In this document: in pieces, positions 35,598 through 44,406 of the stretch
How positions within the stretch are numbered: position 1 is the stretch's first letter
Layout of the letters: each line of letters begins with the position of its first letter
Source: CAKSUT01 sp045542335
GTDB taxonomy: Bacteria; Bacillota; Clostridia; Oscillospirales; CAG-382
Assembly (NCBI GenBank): GCA_045542335.1
Contig: JAZQKV010000116.1
Coordinates: 62,001-126,000 of the forward strand
Length of the DNA stretch: 64,000 nt
Direction: 5' to 3'
The notes under the pieces: model-generated
The model's input: only the letters and a program-made list of their open reading frames with translations
Databases searched by the model: none
Told to the model about the DNA's origin: nothing
Made by a program: the position numbers and the translations under genes

Positions 35598-37139
35598 TTA
35601 GTTTTCCTTTCCGTATTCGCAGAGCATTCTCTCAACGTCTTCGGCATAATCTTCAATAAGAGCCGAGTTTTCTATGAGAATATCTCCCATGATATTACTT
35701 GAAATTTCATTTATTTTTGCTATATATGCGTCTGCAAGACCTCCGTGAGCGAGTGCAAAAGACCGGATGTCGCCGTCGTTTGCAAGGAGTCGCAGAAAGT
35801 CTGTGCAAGGCTTATCGAGTGTTTGATATATTTCTTCCCATTCGTCAATAAATGCCGTTGGGGTATTTGTATTTTCGTCTTTTGGGGAATTGTCATGGAC
35901 TTGCACTTCATCTGAACTGTTTCCGATTATGATGAAATCTTCGGGAGAATTATGCAGGTCCTCATCATATTCTACGCCAAGAAGCTTTGCGATGTCCCAC
36001 GATTCTTTTTCGAGATTTTTCGCTTTTTCAAGGTCAACCTCAACCTTGACCGGTCTTTTGGGCTCGGGAAAAGCGGTATCCTGTTTAATCGCAGATTTGC
36101 TTTGAAGCTTCAAAAGTTCTTCCGGTGTTCTTTCCCGTGGTTTCCTGCCACGCTTTTTCTGCTTGAAAAGCTCGGGATTTGAAGTGTGGATAATATTTTG
36201 AACCATGGTGCGAAGCTCGTGGGAAAGATGTATTCCGGGAATTTTGCATTTTATGTTAAAGCCTCGGCGAAGGGTGTTGTCAACGTATTTTACAAGCTCA
36301 TGAGAGGTTGCGGTTATATGCTCCACAGAGCTGTATTTACGGATATTCACCGTGATTCTTGCCGCACAGTTGCACTTTACGGCAAGTCCGCTGTAAGCAG
36401 GATATGAAATTACAGAGCTATCGGGAATAAGACTTGAGGAAGAGCCGTTTTTAACCGAGTCAATAAAAGCAATAAAGCAATCAGAAAGTGCTTTTTCATA
36501 GACAGCGCTGTTCACCTCATATGCAGGGCTTGATTTGAAATCAAATCCGCACACACACGGGACAAGCTCGAGAACAAGATGAGCCGCACAGGCGTTGCTT
36601 CTGACATATTCCGAGTAAAAGCGGTGAAGAAGAATATCCTTTACAAATTTGCATCCCGAAATTTCATGCGGTGCTTGCGGAAACGGAATATCAAGTTCAT
36701 TTGCAAGGCAAAAGTCGATTATCCAGCCAAACAGCAGACATCTTTTGCTTGACGAAAAGTTTTGGTGTGTGCAGATGTCATAAAGGCTTGTCATATAAGA
36801 AAGACTCTTATGTTTCTCATATTTATCCGTTTGGTTGACAAACTCCGTGAAAAGCAGCGCAATAAAGGCAAACGGGACATTTTCAAGCTCGGATTCATCG
36901 GGACTTTTGAGAAACTTGCGTTTGAACAGAGAATATTCGAGAACAAGGCGTTCAAAGGGCAGACCGAAGGTGCTTTCATCGCCATAGGCGCAAAAGGTGT
37001 AGTGTGCAAGAGAGGAAAAATCGGAGCAGAGAGCATAAGCAGGATTCCACGCCGATATTTTCACATTGGTCATGGGCATATTTTTGGGGGTATATTCAAA
37101 ATCTGCTGTCTTGCCGGTCAGTTGATACGTCACTGGCAT
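35598..37139 (-). CDS. TerB_C domain-containing protein with AT-hook-like motif
   Basis: This 513-residue protein ends in a region (about 430-508) that fits TerB_C: WEEIYQTLD, LADAYIAKINEIS, GDILIENSALIEDY. A basic segment near residue 331 (KKRGRKPRE) resembles an AT-hook DNA-binding motif. The N-terminal 320 residues are unrecognised apart from possible resemblance to TerB_N. TerB-family domains are linked to Ter stress and defence-associated systems. The start at 37139 (MPVTYQL) follows AAAGGA; the longer frame to 37214 would begin inside the promoter. It is the first gene of the module. Confidence 0.75.
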   Translation of the reverse strand: MPVTYQLTGKTADFEYTPKNMPMTNVKISAWNPAYALCSDFSSLAHYTFCAYGDESTFGLPFERLVLEYSLFKRKFLKSPDESELENVPFAFIALLFTEFVNQTDKYEKHKSLSYMTSLYDICTHQNFSSSKRCLLFGWIIDFCLANELDIPFPQAPHEISGCKFVKDILLHRFYSEYVRSNACAAHLVLELVPCVCGFDFKSSPAYEVNSAVYEKALSDCFIAFIDSVKNGSSSSLIPDSSVISYPAYSGLAVKCNCAARITVNIRKYSSVEHITATSHELVKYVDNTLRRGFNIKCKIPGIHLSHELRTMVQNIIHTSNPELFKQKKRGRKPRERTPEELLKLQSKSAIKQDTAFPEPKRPVKVEVDLEKAKNLEKESWDIAKLLGVEYDEDLHNSPEDFIIIGNSSDEVQVHDNSPKDENTNTPTAFIDEWEEIYQTLDKPCTDFLRLLANDGDIRSFALAHGGLADAYIAKINEISSNIMGDILIENSALIEDYAEDVERMLCEYGKEN

Positions 37140-37204
37140 TCTCAATTTTCCTTTCCTTAGTTTTGTCGGCTTTTTGCTTTTGTCATCTTGCTTTGTATCG
37201 TTAT

Positions 37205-37233
37205 ATTTTAACACAGTTTTTTTAAGCTGTCGA
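37205..37233 (-). promoter_or_regulatory. sigmaA promoter of the TerB_C/BrxD/helicase operon
   Basis: On the minus strand, TCGACA (37228-37233) and TAAAAT (37205-37210) have a 17-bp spacer, about 65 nt upstream of the chosen ATG. It makes the module an independent transcription unit. Confidence 0.72.
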
Positions 37234-37319
37234 GAATTTTTTTGTAAAATAACAGGAACAATATGTAAAGATTCACAGGGAAGAGCCGTTTTGAGGTGCT
37301 TTTACGATAGTTTGCCATG

Positions 37320-37353
37320 AAAAAAGCACCGTCACCAAGGTGGTGACGATGCT
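37320..37353 (-). terminator. Terminator of the SLH/beta-helix surface protein gene
   Basis: On the minus strand AGCATCGTCACC and GGTGACGGTGCT form a 12-bp stem (one G-T pair, 5-nt loop) followed by TTTTTT. Confidence 0.88.
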
Positions 37354-37377
37354 CTCATAACATTTGATTTTGTTTTA

Positions 37378-40300
37378 TCAGCCGACGTTAAATCCCTCAA
37401 ATTTATGGGAAACAGCCGATGACTGATTGGGGAATACTGCCCATGCGGCAATATCGATGTATGCACCGGCAAAGCGTTCTGCACCCTCGGCGGTAAAGAA
37501 CTGTTCACCGGTAATGCCGGTGTTCCAGAACTGGAGGTGAAGCTGTCCGCAGGTTGCATACTTGGGATCGATATCTGCCTTTGTGATATATACCTCTTCC
37601 CACTTATCGTTTGCCGTCAGCTCATTCTGAGCGTGGATGCCGATACCGCCGCTGATTGCAGCACCGTCCTGACCTTTAAGGGTGTAGCAGTTTACATAGG
37701 GACGAGCCTTGTAGTTTGTGCGTACGAGCATCTTTATGCAAATCTTTCCGCTGTCAATAGGAAGCGCAGGGTTGATTCCTGTAACGTCAAGAAGGAACTG
37801 CTTGGGAGCTTTGACGGGCTTTATGTTGAGGTATTTTGCACCGTTTTCTTCTTTAAGTTCAATCTTCATGGAATCGCGGACAGAGCCGTAGAAGCCCTTG
37901 TCGCCTGCATACTTGATGAGATAAGGCTCGGAAATAGTTTCTGCGGGGTCAATTTCGGGAACGTACACTTCAGCCTTATCTTCAACCACTTCGTACTTAT
38001 TTGGGTCAACCTTGTCGATAGAGTAGTTAAACTCATATGCAGGGATTGTGTCTACGAAGTAGAATGTACCTGTTTCGTCGCCGAGAACTGACTTTATTTT
38101 ACCCTGGATACTGAGGTCTGCATCGGAAAGAACTCTGGGGTGACCGAAATCGTAAACATGGTTGCCGATACCCTGGATATAGATGTTGCCCTCCATCTTG
38201 GGTGCGTAAGCCGCATGAGAGGTATTTGCGATAATGAGGCGGTTTACGGAACGGTCAAACACGTTGTTTCTTACAACAAAGTTTTCAAAGGGGTTGGACT
38301 GACCACCGGAACGGAGGTGTCCCTGACCCTGACCGTTTTCACGGGTAGAGCCGAAGCCAAAGCCGGCACGGCGAAGAAGGTTGCCCTCGATGAGGATGTT
38401 TTTACCTGCTCTTACAAGTCCGTCTTCTTCTGTGAGGAAGTATTCGATGGAATAAACCGTGTCGGTGATGACGTTGTTGGAATAGGTTACATTGTCCTCA
38501 CGGCAGTCGCCGGAATCGTGCATACTGTACTGATGTGTCACGCCTGCGTCGTAGTTCTGATAGATGTAACAATTATCAACAATATAGCCGTCGCATCCGC
38601 CGTAAACTTCGATACCGTTGCCAAAACGTGTGATAGAGCCGTCGTTGTTATAGTTCTGGAAAGAACCGCCGATCCAGCCGATTTCGAGGTTTGTGTACTT
38701 TACGTTCTTTACTGTGCCCATACCGATACCGTGGCTTCCGCCGTACTTAAGGCACACGTTGTCAATTGTAACATCGCTGCGAACGGAGAAGATGTTGCCT
38801 CTGATTGCAAATTCAATGGAATCAAAGAGGTAACCGGGGTTGCCGTTGTCGCATCTGAGGTAGAGAGGACCTACTGCTGTGGCAACATTGATTCTGCCGC
38901 CGGATACAGTAGAATTTGCTGCGTGGAAGAACGTAAAGTTCTTGTCAAGACCTGTTTTGTAATCATACGCTTCGGATGCGCCAACCTTTACGATAAATCT
39001 GTCGCCAAAGCAGGGAGGAGTTTTCTTATATGCAAATCCGCCGCCGTTTGCCTCATCGCCTTCGTTGAACACGATGTTGCCCACGTCAACCATCTTTGTG
39101 TTTGCGTATTTCCAGATTTTTGCGCCTGTCTTTTCGTCGCTGTAAACGAGAGACCATTTTTCAGGATCTGCACCATTTTCGGGAGAAGCATAGACCATGG
39201 GCTTGGCCGCGATAACGCCGTTATCGTCTTCACCATAAGCGGTGATGGTAAGACCTGCGTGTACTGTATTCTGTTCTCTCCAGAGGCCGCCTCTTTCAAG
39301 GAGAATAGCATCGCCACTCTTTGCGACACTTATTGCCTTTTTGATTGTTGCAAAAGGAGTTGCTTCGCTCAGACCGTCGTTGGAGTCGCTTCCCTTGTTG
39401 GATACATAGTACTTTGCACCCTTGATGTGGGAGAGATCCATGGAGGGAGTGTTTCTGATTTCTTCAATTCTCTTTGCTTCAAGCTCATCAAGCTCGGCAA
39501 CCTTTTTGTTGCCTGCCTCAACATTATAAAGCTTGTCCTTGCCTACTTTTTCGGCAATAGATGTCACGGGATCCTGTGTATAGTAAACCCATGCGCCGTC
39601 CTTTTCAACGTGTGCAACTGTTGCTTCTGCGATTTCTGCAAACGCCCAGTGTGTTGCATCGACGTCAAGGAAGAGTGTGTAGAGGTCAGCGGAAATGGCG
39701 TCAGCCTTCTTGCTTGTTCCCTTTGCTCTGTTTACGATTGTTACAACCTGTGCTCTTGTAACGGGTCTGTCGGGGAGGAATGTGCCGTCGGCATATCCGC
39801 CGATAAGTCCTGCGGAAGCGGCTGCCATGATTGCATCGTATTTGGGGTGAGCGGAAGTCACGTCGCTGAAGGTCTTTGTATTTGCAGGATCTTCCTTTAC
39901 AAGTCCCATATTGTAAACAAGCTCTGCAAACTCGGCTCTTGTGATAGCCTGCTCGGGAAGGAATGTTCCGCTGTAAGAATTAAGAAGTCCCTTTGCTTCG
40001 CAGAAAGAGATGTATTTTGCATACCACTTATCTGCCGCAACGTCAGTAAACGCAGTTGTGGTGTTCTTTGCAATGTTTTCTTCTGTGTCGAGAAGTCTTG
40101 CAACAACTGTGCAGGCTTCGGCACGGGTCATTGTCTTATTGGGTTTAAAGGTTGCATCGTTATAACCTGTCATGTAGCTTGCGTGATTTTCAAAATCAGG
40201 TTTTTCACGGAAGAACATGAGGCGGCTGATGTAGAATTCGTCCTTGGCATTGAGGTCGGGGACTTGCACCTTGCTTCCGTAGGGACGTACATACATCTGC

Positions 40301-41598
40301 TTCATGAGGTAGCTTGATGCATTGGGGTCGATAAGCTCTCCGAGCTTTGAAAAGTCGAACAACGCAATTGCCCACTGACCCTCAACAAGGGGTGCATCGG
40401 CAAAAACCTCACCTGTACCACTCTTGAGTGCACCGCCGTTTTTAAGAACATCAAGGGATATGGTTGCATTTTTGGGGTTATCGGATACATACTTATACTC
40501 AACTGCAAACCACTTGAACACACGAAGGTCAACGCCTGCGCCCTGATAGTTGAAGCCGTCAACCGTGAGGACCTTTGATGAGGTTGAAGCGGGATTTGCT
40601 GTAATCTTTACGACATCTCTGTTGTCGTAGGTGGTGTTTTCAACGACACCGGTATCTCTGTGGGAAGCGATACCGCCCTGATACTTGGTGAAATCGATGG
40701 AAACAAACTCCTGCGCACTGTCAAGATTCCACTGCGCCACAAAGGTTTTATTTGTTTCCTCTGCGGTAAACTGCTGACCTGCGGGATAAAGTGTACCGCT
40801 GCTCTTTTCCTTCCAACCGAGGAACTCTGCCTTTGCGCCGTCGGAAACGGTATAAGCGGAGGCATCGGGTAGAGTGTATGTTTCTCCCGGCTTTATGGTG
40901 AGAGCGTCAATGGCACCGGCAATTCCGGGGTCGCCTTTATCAAAGTAAACGTTGACTCTGAGGTTGGGATCGGGATTCTTCTCATAGAAGGTGTAGGATG
41001 CAACATAGATTACATCTGTTTCTCTGAGCATTTTGGGCTGTGTTGTGTTGAAAGGACGGAAATGCACCTGGTTGAGCCAGGGTGTTTCGGAGCTTTCGTT
41101 AATCTTCATTGAAGAAAAGTTAAAGTAAGCAGTTGCCCACTTATTTGTTTCAATGGGAGTGTTTGAAAGAGTGTTGATAGATGAAGTCAATGCATTTGTT
41201 CCACCGGAGGAAAGGGAGAAGTAAAGATTTCCCGTGTAGGTGGGGTTATCGGTTGCGTAGTAATACTCAACAGCCACATACTTGTACTTTGGCACTTCAA
41301 CCTTTGCATCAAAGTTTTTGAGAACATAGCAGTCAAGTGTATATGCTGACGCTGATGCGGCACCGTCTGTTCTGGGGGTGGGAGTGACCTTAACAGCCTT
41401 TTTGCCCTGCCACTCGACATTTCTTTCAACGGTAGCAATGTCTTTGAGTACCATGCCTCCGCAGACGTTATTGTAGTCGTGCTTGATATAGCCGTCGCCG
41501 ACTTCGGGTGCATACTTCGCTTCCTCGGCACTTGCTACCAGAGTTAACGAAGCGAGAATCATGATTACGCTTAAGATAAGCGAAAGAATTCTTTTCAT
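37378..41598 (-). CDS. Secreted SLH-domain protein with right-handed beta-helix (polysaccharide lyase-like)
   Basis: This 1406-residue surface protein has a clear signal peptide (MKRILSLILSV...ASA). Order: an N-terminal beta-sandwich-like domain (about 30-205), an InlB-type repeat (about 210-290), a second copy of the first domain (about 295-465), three SLH repeats (about 470-625; GYNDATFKP, LNSYSGTFLP, GGYADGTFLP), then a parallel beta-helix region starting YYVSNKGSDSNDG (about 733) like DUF1565/pectate-lyase folds, and a C-terminal beta domain. SLH repeats bind cell-wall polymers. Lyase activity is an inference from fold. AGGAGG precedes the ATG; longer readings lack a site. Confidence 0.88.
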   Translation of the reverse strand: MKRILSLILSVIMILASLTLVASAEEAKYAPEVGDGYIKHDYNNVCGGMVLKDIATVERNVEWQGKKAVKVTPTPRTDGAASASAYTLDCYVLKNFDAKVEVPKYKYVAVEYYYATDNPTYTGNLYFSLSSGGTNALTSSINTLSNTPIETNKWATAYFNFSSMKINESSETPWLNQVHFRPFNTTQPKMLRETDVIYVASYTFYEKNPDPNLRVNVYFDKGDPGIAGAIDALTIKPGETYTLPDASAYTVSDGAKAEFLGWKEKSSGTLYPAGQQFTAEETNKTFVAQWNLDSAQEFVSIDFTKYQGGIASHRDTGVVENTTYDNRDVVKITANPASTSSKVLTVDGFNYQGAGVDLRVFKWFAVEYKYVSDNPKNATISLDVLKNGGALKSGTGEVFADAPLVEGQWAIALFDFSKLGELIDPNASSYLMKQMYVRPYGSKVQVPDLNAKDEFYISRLMFFREKPDFENHASYMTGYNDATFKPNKTMTRAEACTVVARLLDTEENIAKNTTTAFTDVAADKWYAKYISFCEAKGLLNSYSGTFLPEQAITRAEFAELVYNMGLVKEDPANTKTFSDVTSAHPKYDAIMAAASAGLIGGYADGTFLPDRPVTRAQVVTIVNRAKGTSKKADAISADLYTLFLDVDATHWAFAEIAEATVAHVEKDGAWVYYTQDPVTSIAEKVGKDKLYNVEAGNKKVAELDELEAKRIEEIRNTPSMDLSHIKGAKYYVSNKGSDSNDGLSEATPFATIKKAISVAKSGDAILLERGGLWREQNTVHAGLTITAYGEDDNGVIAAKPMVYASPENGADPEKWSLVYSDEKTGAKIWKYANTKMVDVGNIVFNEGDEANGGGFAYKKTPPCFGDRFIVKVGASEAYDYKTGLDKNFTFFHAANSTVSGGRINVATAVGPLYLRCDNGNPGYLFDSIEFAIRGNIFSVRSDVTIDNVCLKYGGSHGIGMGTVKNVKYTNLEIGWIGGSFQNYNNDGSITRFGNGIEVYGGCDGYIVDNCYIYQNYDAGVTHQYSMHDSGDCREDNVTYSNNVITDTVYSIEYFLTEEDGLVRAGKNILIEGNLLRRAGFGFGSTRENGQGQGHLRSGGQSNPFENFVVRNNVFDRSVNRLIIANTSHAAYAPKMEGNIYIQGIGNHVYDFGHPRVLSDADLSIQGKIKSVLGDETGTFYFVDTIPAYEFNYSIDKVDPNKYEVVEDKAEVYVPEIDPAETISEPYLIKYAGDKGFYGSVRDSMKIELKEENGAKYLNIKPVKAPKQFLLDVTGINPALPIDSGKICIKMLVRTNYKARPYVNCYTLKGQDGAAISGGIGIHAQNELTANDKWEEVYITKADIDPKYATCGQLHLQFWNTGITGEQFFTAEGAERFAGAYIDIAAWAVFPNQSSAVSHKFEGFNVG

Positions 41599-41659
41599 GA
41601 TTTTCCTCCTTGTAAATAAAAATCTTGAGGGAATTATACAAAAATCCCCTGACATCGTT

Positions 41660-41688
41660 ATTTTACACTAAATTGTCAGAAAAGTCAA
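41660..41688 (-). promoter_or_regulatory. sigmaA promoter of the SLH/beta-helix gene, overlapped by an inverted repeat
   Basis: On the minus strand TTGACT (41683-41688) and TAAAAT (41660-41665) have a 17-bp spacer. An inverted repeat CTGACA...TGTCAG (41649-41679) straddles the -10 element and could be an operator. Confidence 0.75.
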
Positions 41689-41969
41689 GCGATTTTGCAC
41701 AACAAATTATACTGAAATGAACGGTAATTTTAATAAAAATTTTGGTTTGTTTCGTTTTACACGTTGCCAAAAAGAAAAAAGTTTTGTTTTTGATTGTTTT
41801 TCACAAAAAAATCTCCTGATTTTGGTGCAATTCCACAATAATTTTTGACATCAAACAGCAAGTATGAAAATATTCGATACACAAATAGATTGAATTCAAG
41901 CAGTTGAAAAAGTTTCACGGAAAACACTGAATATTGACACTTTTGTATCAATTTTTCACAAAAAATACA
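41689..41969. other. AT-rich gene-free divergent spacer
   Basis: About 280 bases between divergent promoters hold no supportable gene. I searched for a T-box leader (expected before some glyS genes) and saw neither the conserved T-box sequence nor a terminator. Confidence 0.6.
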
Positions 41970-41998
41970 TTGAATTCCGAGGTAAAGCATGGTATTAT
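41970..41998 (+). promoter_or_regulatory. Probable sigmaA promoter of glyS
   Basis: TTGAAT (41970-41975) and TATTAT (41993-41998) have a 17-bp spacer, leaving a leader of only about 55 nt before glyS. Confidence 0.65.
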
Positions 41999-42015
41999 AT
42001 AGAAAGGAGTATATT

Positions 42016-42054
42016 ATGCTTTTAAATTCTCTTAATTATAACAGAAAAGGATGA
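42016..42054 (+). CDS. Possible 12-residue leader peptide upstream of glyS
   Basis: A 12-codon frame (MLLNSLNYNRKG) starts 7 nt after a strong AGAAAGGAG ribosome binding site and stops 6 nt before the glyS ATG. Its last codons contain the glyS ribosome binding site, so its translation could couple to glyS. It holds only one glycine, at the end, so classical glycine attenuation is not obvious. Confidence 0.5.
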   Translation: MLLNSLNYNRKG

Positions 42055-42060
42055 AGAAAA

Positions 42061-43452
42061 ATGCAGAACAGCGAAAAGACAATGGACAAAATTGTTGCCT
42101 TTTGTAAGGGTAGAGGCTTTGTTTATGCGGGCAGCGAAATTTATGGCGGTCTTGCAAACAGCTGGGACTATGGTCCTCTCGGCGTTGAGTTCAAAAACAA
42201 CGTAAAAAAGGCATGGTGGAAAAAGTTTGTGCAGGAGTCTCCCTACAATGTGGGTCTTGACAGCGCCATCATCATGAACCCTCAGACATGGGTTGCTTCC
42301 GGTCACCTTGGCGGATTTTCCGATCCCCTCATGGACTGCAAGCAGTGTAAGACACGTCACAGAGCTGACAAGCTCATCGAGGACTATGTTGCAAAGAACG
42401 GTCTTTCCGACAACCCTGCAGGTATGACAGATGCCGAAATGTCCGCATACATCAAGGAGCACGGCATTGTGTGTCCCGACTGCGGAAGCGGCGATTTTAC
42501 CGACATCCGTAAGTTCAACCTCATGTTCAAGACCTTCCAGGGCGTTACAGAGGATTCTACAAATACACTCTATCTCCGTCCCGAAACGGCACAGGGTATT
42601 TTTGTAAACTTCAAGAACATTCAGAGAACCTCAAGAAAGAAGGTTCCTTTCGGCGTTTGTCAGATTGGTAAGTCCTTCAGAAACGAGATTACTCCCGGCA
42701 ACTTCACATTCAGAACAAGAGAATTTGAGCAGATGGAGCTTGAATTTTTCTGCGAGCCCGGTACTGACCTTGAGTGGTTTGAATACTGGAGAGGCTTCTG
42801 CCGTGACTGGCTTGTAAACCTTGGCATGAAGGAAGAAAAACTCAGACTCCGTGACCACGATCCCGAAGAGCTCAGCTTCTACTCCAAGGCTACAACTGAC
42901 TTTGAGTTCCTCTTCCCCTTCGGATGGGGCGAACTCTGGGGCGTTGCCGACAGAACAGACTACGACCTCACACAGCACACCCAGCATTCCGGCGAAGCTC
43001 TTGAATACTTTGATCAGGAGTCCGGAAAGAAGTATATTCCTTACGTTGTTGGGCCTTCTCTCGGCGCAGACAGAGTTGCACTTGCATTCCTTTGCGACGC
43101 TTATGACGAGGAAGAGCTTGAGGGCGGCGATACAAGAACAGTTCTCCGTTTGCATCCTGCACTTGCTCCTTTCAAGGCTGCAGTCCTTCCCCTTTCCAAG
43201 AAGCTTGCTGAAGGTGCGGGCAAGGTATATGCAGACCTCAGAAAGTACTTCAATGTTGACTATGATGATGCAGGCTCTATCGGCAAGCGTTACAGACGTG
43301 AAGACGAGATCGGTACACCTATCTGTATCACCTACGACTTTGAGTCCGAGGAAGACGGTTGCGTAACTGTTCGTGACAGAGACACTATGGCTCAGGAGAG
43401 AATCAAGATTGAAGATCTCAAGGCTTATATCGAAAAGAAGATTGAGTTCTGA
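42061..43452 (+). CDS. glyS: Glycyl-tRNA synthetase (single-chain alpha2 type)
   Basis: This class II synthetase charges tRNA-Gly. It is the 463-residue alpha2 (GlyQS-like) type found in many Bacillota and eukaryotes rather than the alpha2beta2 type. Landmarks are GFVYAGSEIYGGLANSWDYG, motif 2 region (FRNEITPGNFTFRTREFEQME), motif 3 (GPSLGADRVALAFL) and a cysteine-rich insertion (CKQC, CPDCGSGDF). The ribosome binding site AAAAGGA overlaps the leader ORF. No T-box was found. The gene ends at its own terminator. Confidence 0.97.
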   Translation: MQNSEKTMDKIVAFCKGRGFVYAGSEIYGGLANSWDYGPLGVEFKNNVKKAWWKKFVQESPYNVGLDSAIIMNPQTWVASGHLGGFSDPLMDCKQCKTRHRADKLIEDYVAKNGLSDNPAGMTDAEMSAYIKEHGIVCPDCGSGDFTDIRKFNLMFKTFQGVTEDSTNTLYLRPETAQGIFVNFKNIQRTSRKKVPFGVCQIGKSFRNEITPGNFTFRTREFEQMELEFFCEPGTDLEWFEYWRGFCRDWLVNLGMKEEKLRLRDHDPEELSFYSKATTDFEFLFPFGWGELWGVADRTDYDLTQHTQHSGEALEYFDQESGKKYIPYVVGPSLGADRVALAFLCDAYDEEELEGGDTRTVLRLHPALAPFKAAVLPLSKKLAEGAGKVYADLRKYFNVDYDDAGSIGKRYRREDEIGTPICITYDFESEEDGCVTVRDRDTMAQERIKIEDLKAYIEKKIEF

Positions 43453-43469
43453 TTCGGAATAAAAGACTT

Positions 43470-43499
43470 AAAGGGACGGCGAAAATGCCGTCCCTTTTG
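43470..43499 (+). terminator. Terminator of glyS
   Basis: AAAGGGACGGC and GCCGTCCCTTT form an 11-bp stem around GAAAAT, ending TTTTG. Confidence 0.92.
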
Positions 43500-43605
43500 T
43501 ATGTAGAAAAAGACGGTTTTCACTATGTGTTTACTGTTGACTTGCAGTCTTAAATAAAACGATCATACTGCCCCATGTGATTTTAAAAATATTTACATTT
43601 AGTCA

Positions 43606-43634
43606 TCGACATAGTGCAGAAGATTTGGTATAAT
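43606..43634 (+). promoter_or_regulatory. sigmaA promoter of the LytTR/GHKL two-component operon
   Basis: TCGACA (43606-43611) and TATAAT (43629-43634) have a 17-bp spacer, about 37 nt before the regulator's start. Confidence 0.75.
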
Positions 43635-43670
43635 AAAAAGCAGGTAAAACCTTGTTGAACGGAGGCTAAT

Positions 43671-44405
43671 ATGAATATTGCAATTTGTGATGATGACCGC
43701 AGTTGTCTTGAAGCCGTAAAAGAAATAGCGGAAAAGTATATATCCCAAAGAAGCGGTAGGAAAATAAGCTTTGAAACCTTTTTGCACCCGGAGGATTTAC
43801 TTTACGCCACCGAGAAAAACGGTGGGTACGATATATACATTCTCGACGTTGTTATGCCGGACATGAATGGGATTCAGCTTGGCGAAAAAATAAGGGCTGC
43901 CAACTTTGACGGAAAAATCATATACCTCACATCAAGCGAGGACTATTCTCTCGATGCCTTTCGTGTGAAGGCTTTTGACTACATCATAAAGCCAATAAAG
44001 GAGGATACTTTCTTTAAGGTTGTGGATGAAGCTCTTGCTCTTATTTCGGAAAGGCAGGACAAATACACGGTTATAAAATCAAAGGACAGAAGCAGCAAGG
44101 TGTATTTTGACAACATCATGTATGCAGAGCTTAACAAAAGAGCTGTCCGCTATTTTCTCACTGACGGAAGGACGATTGACGGCATTACCCTGCGTTCATC
44201 TTTTTCAGAGGCTATGTCAGAGCTTATTGCTGACAGGCGGTTTTATATGTGCGGTCAGAGTACAGTTGTGAATTTTGACCATATTACTGATGTTGAAGCG
44301 TGTGCCATTGTTTTTAAGAATACATACAAAGCCTTTCTTGGCGAGAAAAACTGCAGGAAATTAAGAAGCGAATGGACATCATATCTTTTTGAACAGGAGC
44401 AATGA
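43671..44405 (+). CDS. LytTR family DNA-binding response regulator
   Basis: This 244-residue regulator has an N-terminal receiver domain (acidic IAICDDD, phospho-acceptor Asp in YILDVVMPDMNG near residue 57, conserved Thr and Lys in YLTSSED and YIIKPI) and a C-terminal LytTR DNA-binding domain (about 135-240). LytTR regulators bind direct repeats about two helical turns apart. It overlaps the kinase gene region by spacing only: stop at 44403-44405, kinase ATG at 44407. It likely regulates nearby surface genes. Confidence 0.92.
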   Translation: MNIAICDDDRSCLEAVKEIAEKYISQRSGRKISFETFLHPEDLLYATEKNGGYDIYILDVVMPDMNGIQLGEKIRAANFDGKIIYLTSSEDYSLDAFRVKAFDYIIKPIKEDTFFKVVDEALALISERQDKYTVIKSKDRSSKVYFDNIMYAELNKRAVRYFLTDGRTIDGITLRSSFSEAMSELIADRRFYMCGQSTVVNFDHITDVEACAIVFKNTYKAFLGEKNCRKLRSEWTSYLFEQEQ

Positions 44406-44406
44406 A

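Noticed and set aside
31337..37139. Complete BREX system
   Set aside because: Only BrxD-like and BrxHI-like proteins are present. No PglX methyltransferase, PglZ, PglW or BrxC/BrxL is in the window, so I call it a BREX-like module only.
38140..40317. A 725-codon open frame on the plus strand
   Set aside because: It is fully antisense to the SLH/beta-helix gene, is rich in Cys and Val in a way typical of shadow frames, and lacks a ribosome binding site. The minus-strand gene has signal peptide, SLH repeats, promoter and terminator.
41689..42060. T-box riboswitch before glyS
   Set aside because: I searched for the conserved T-box bulge sequence and a terminator and found neither. The inferred promoter leaves a leader too short for a T-box.
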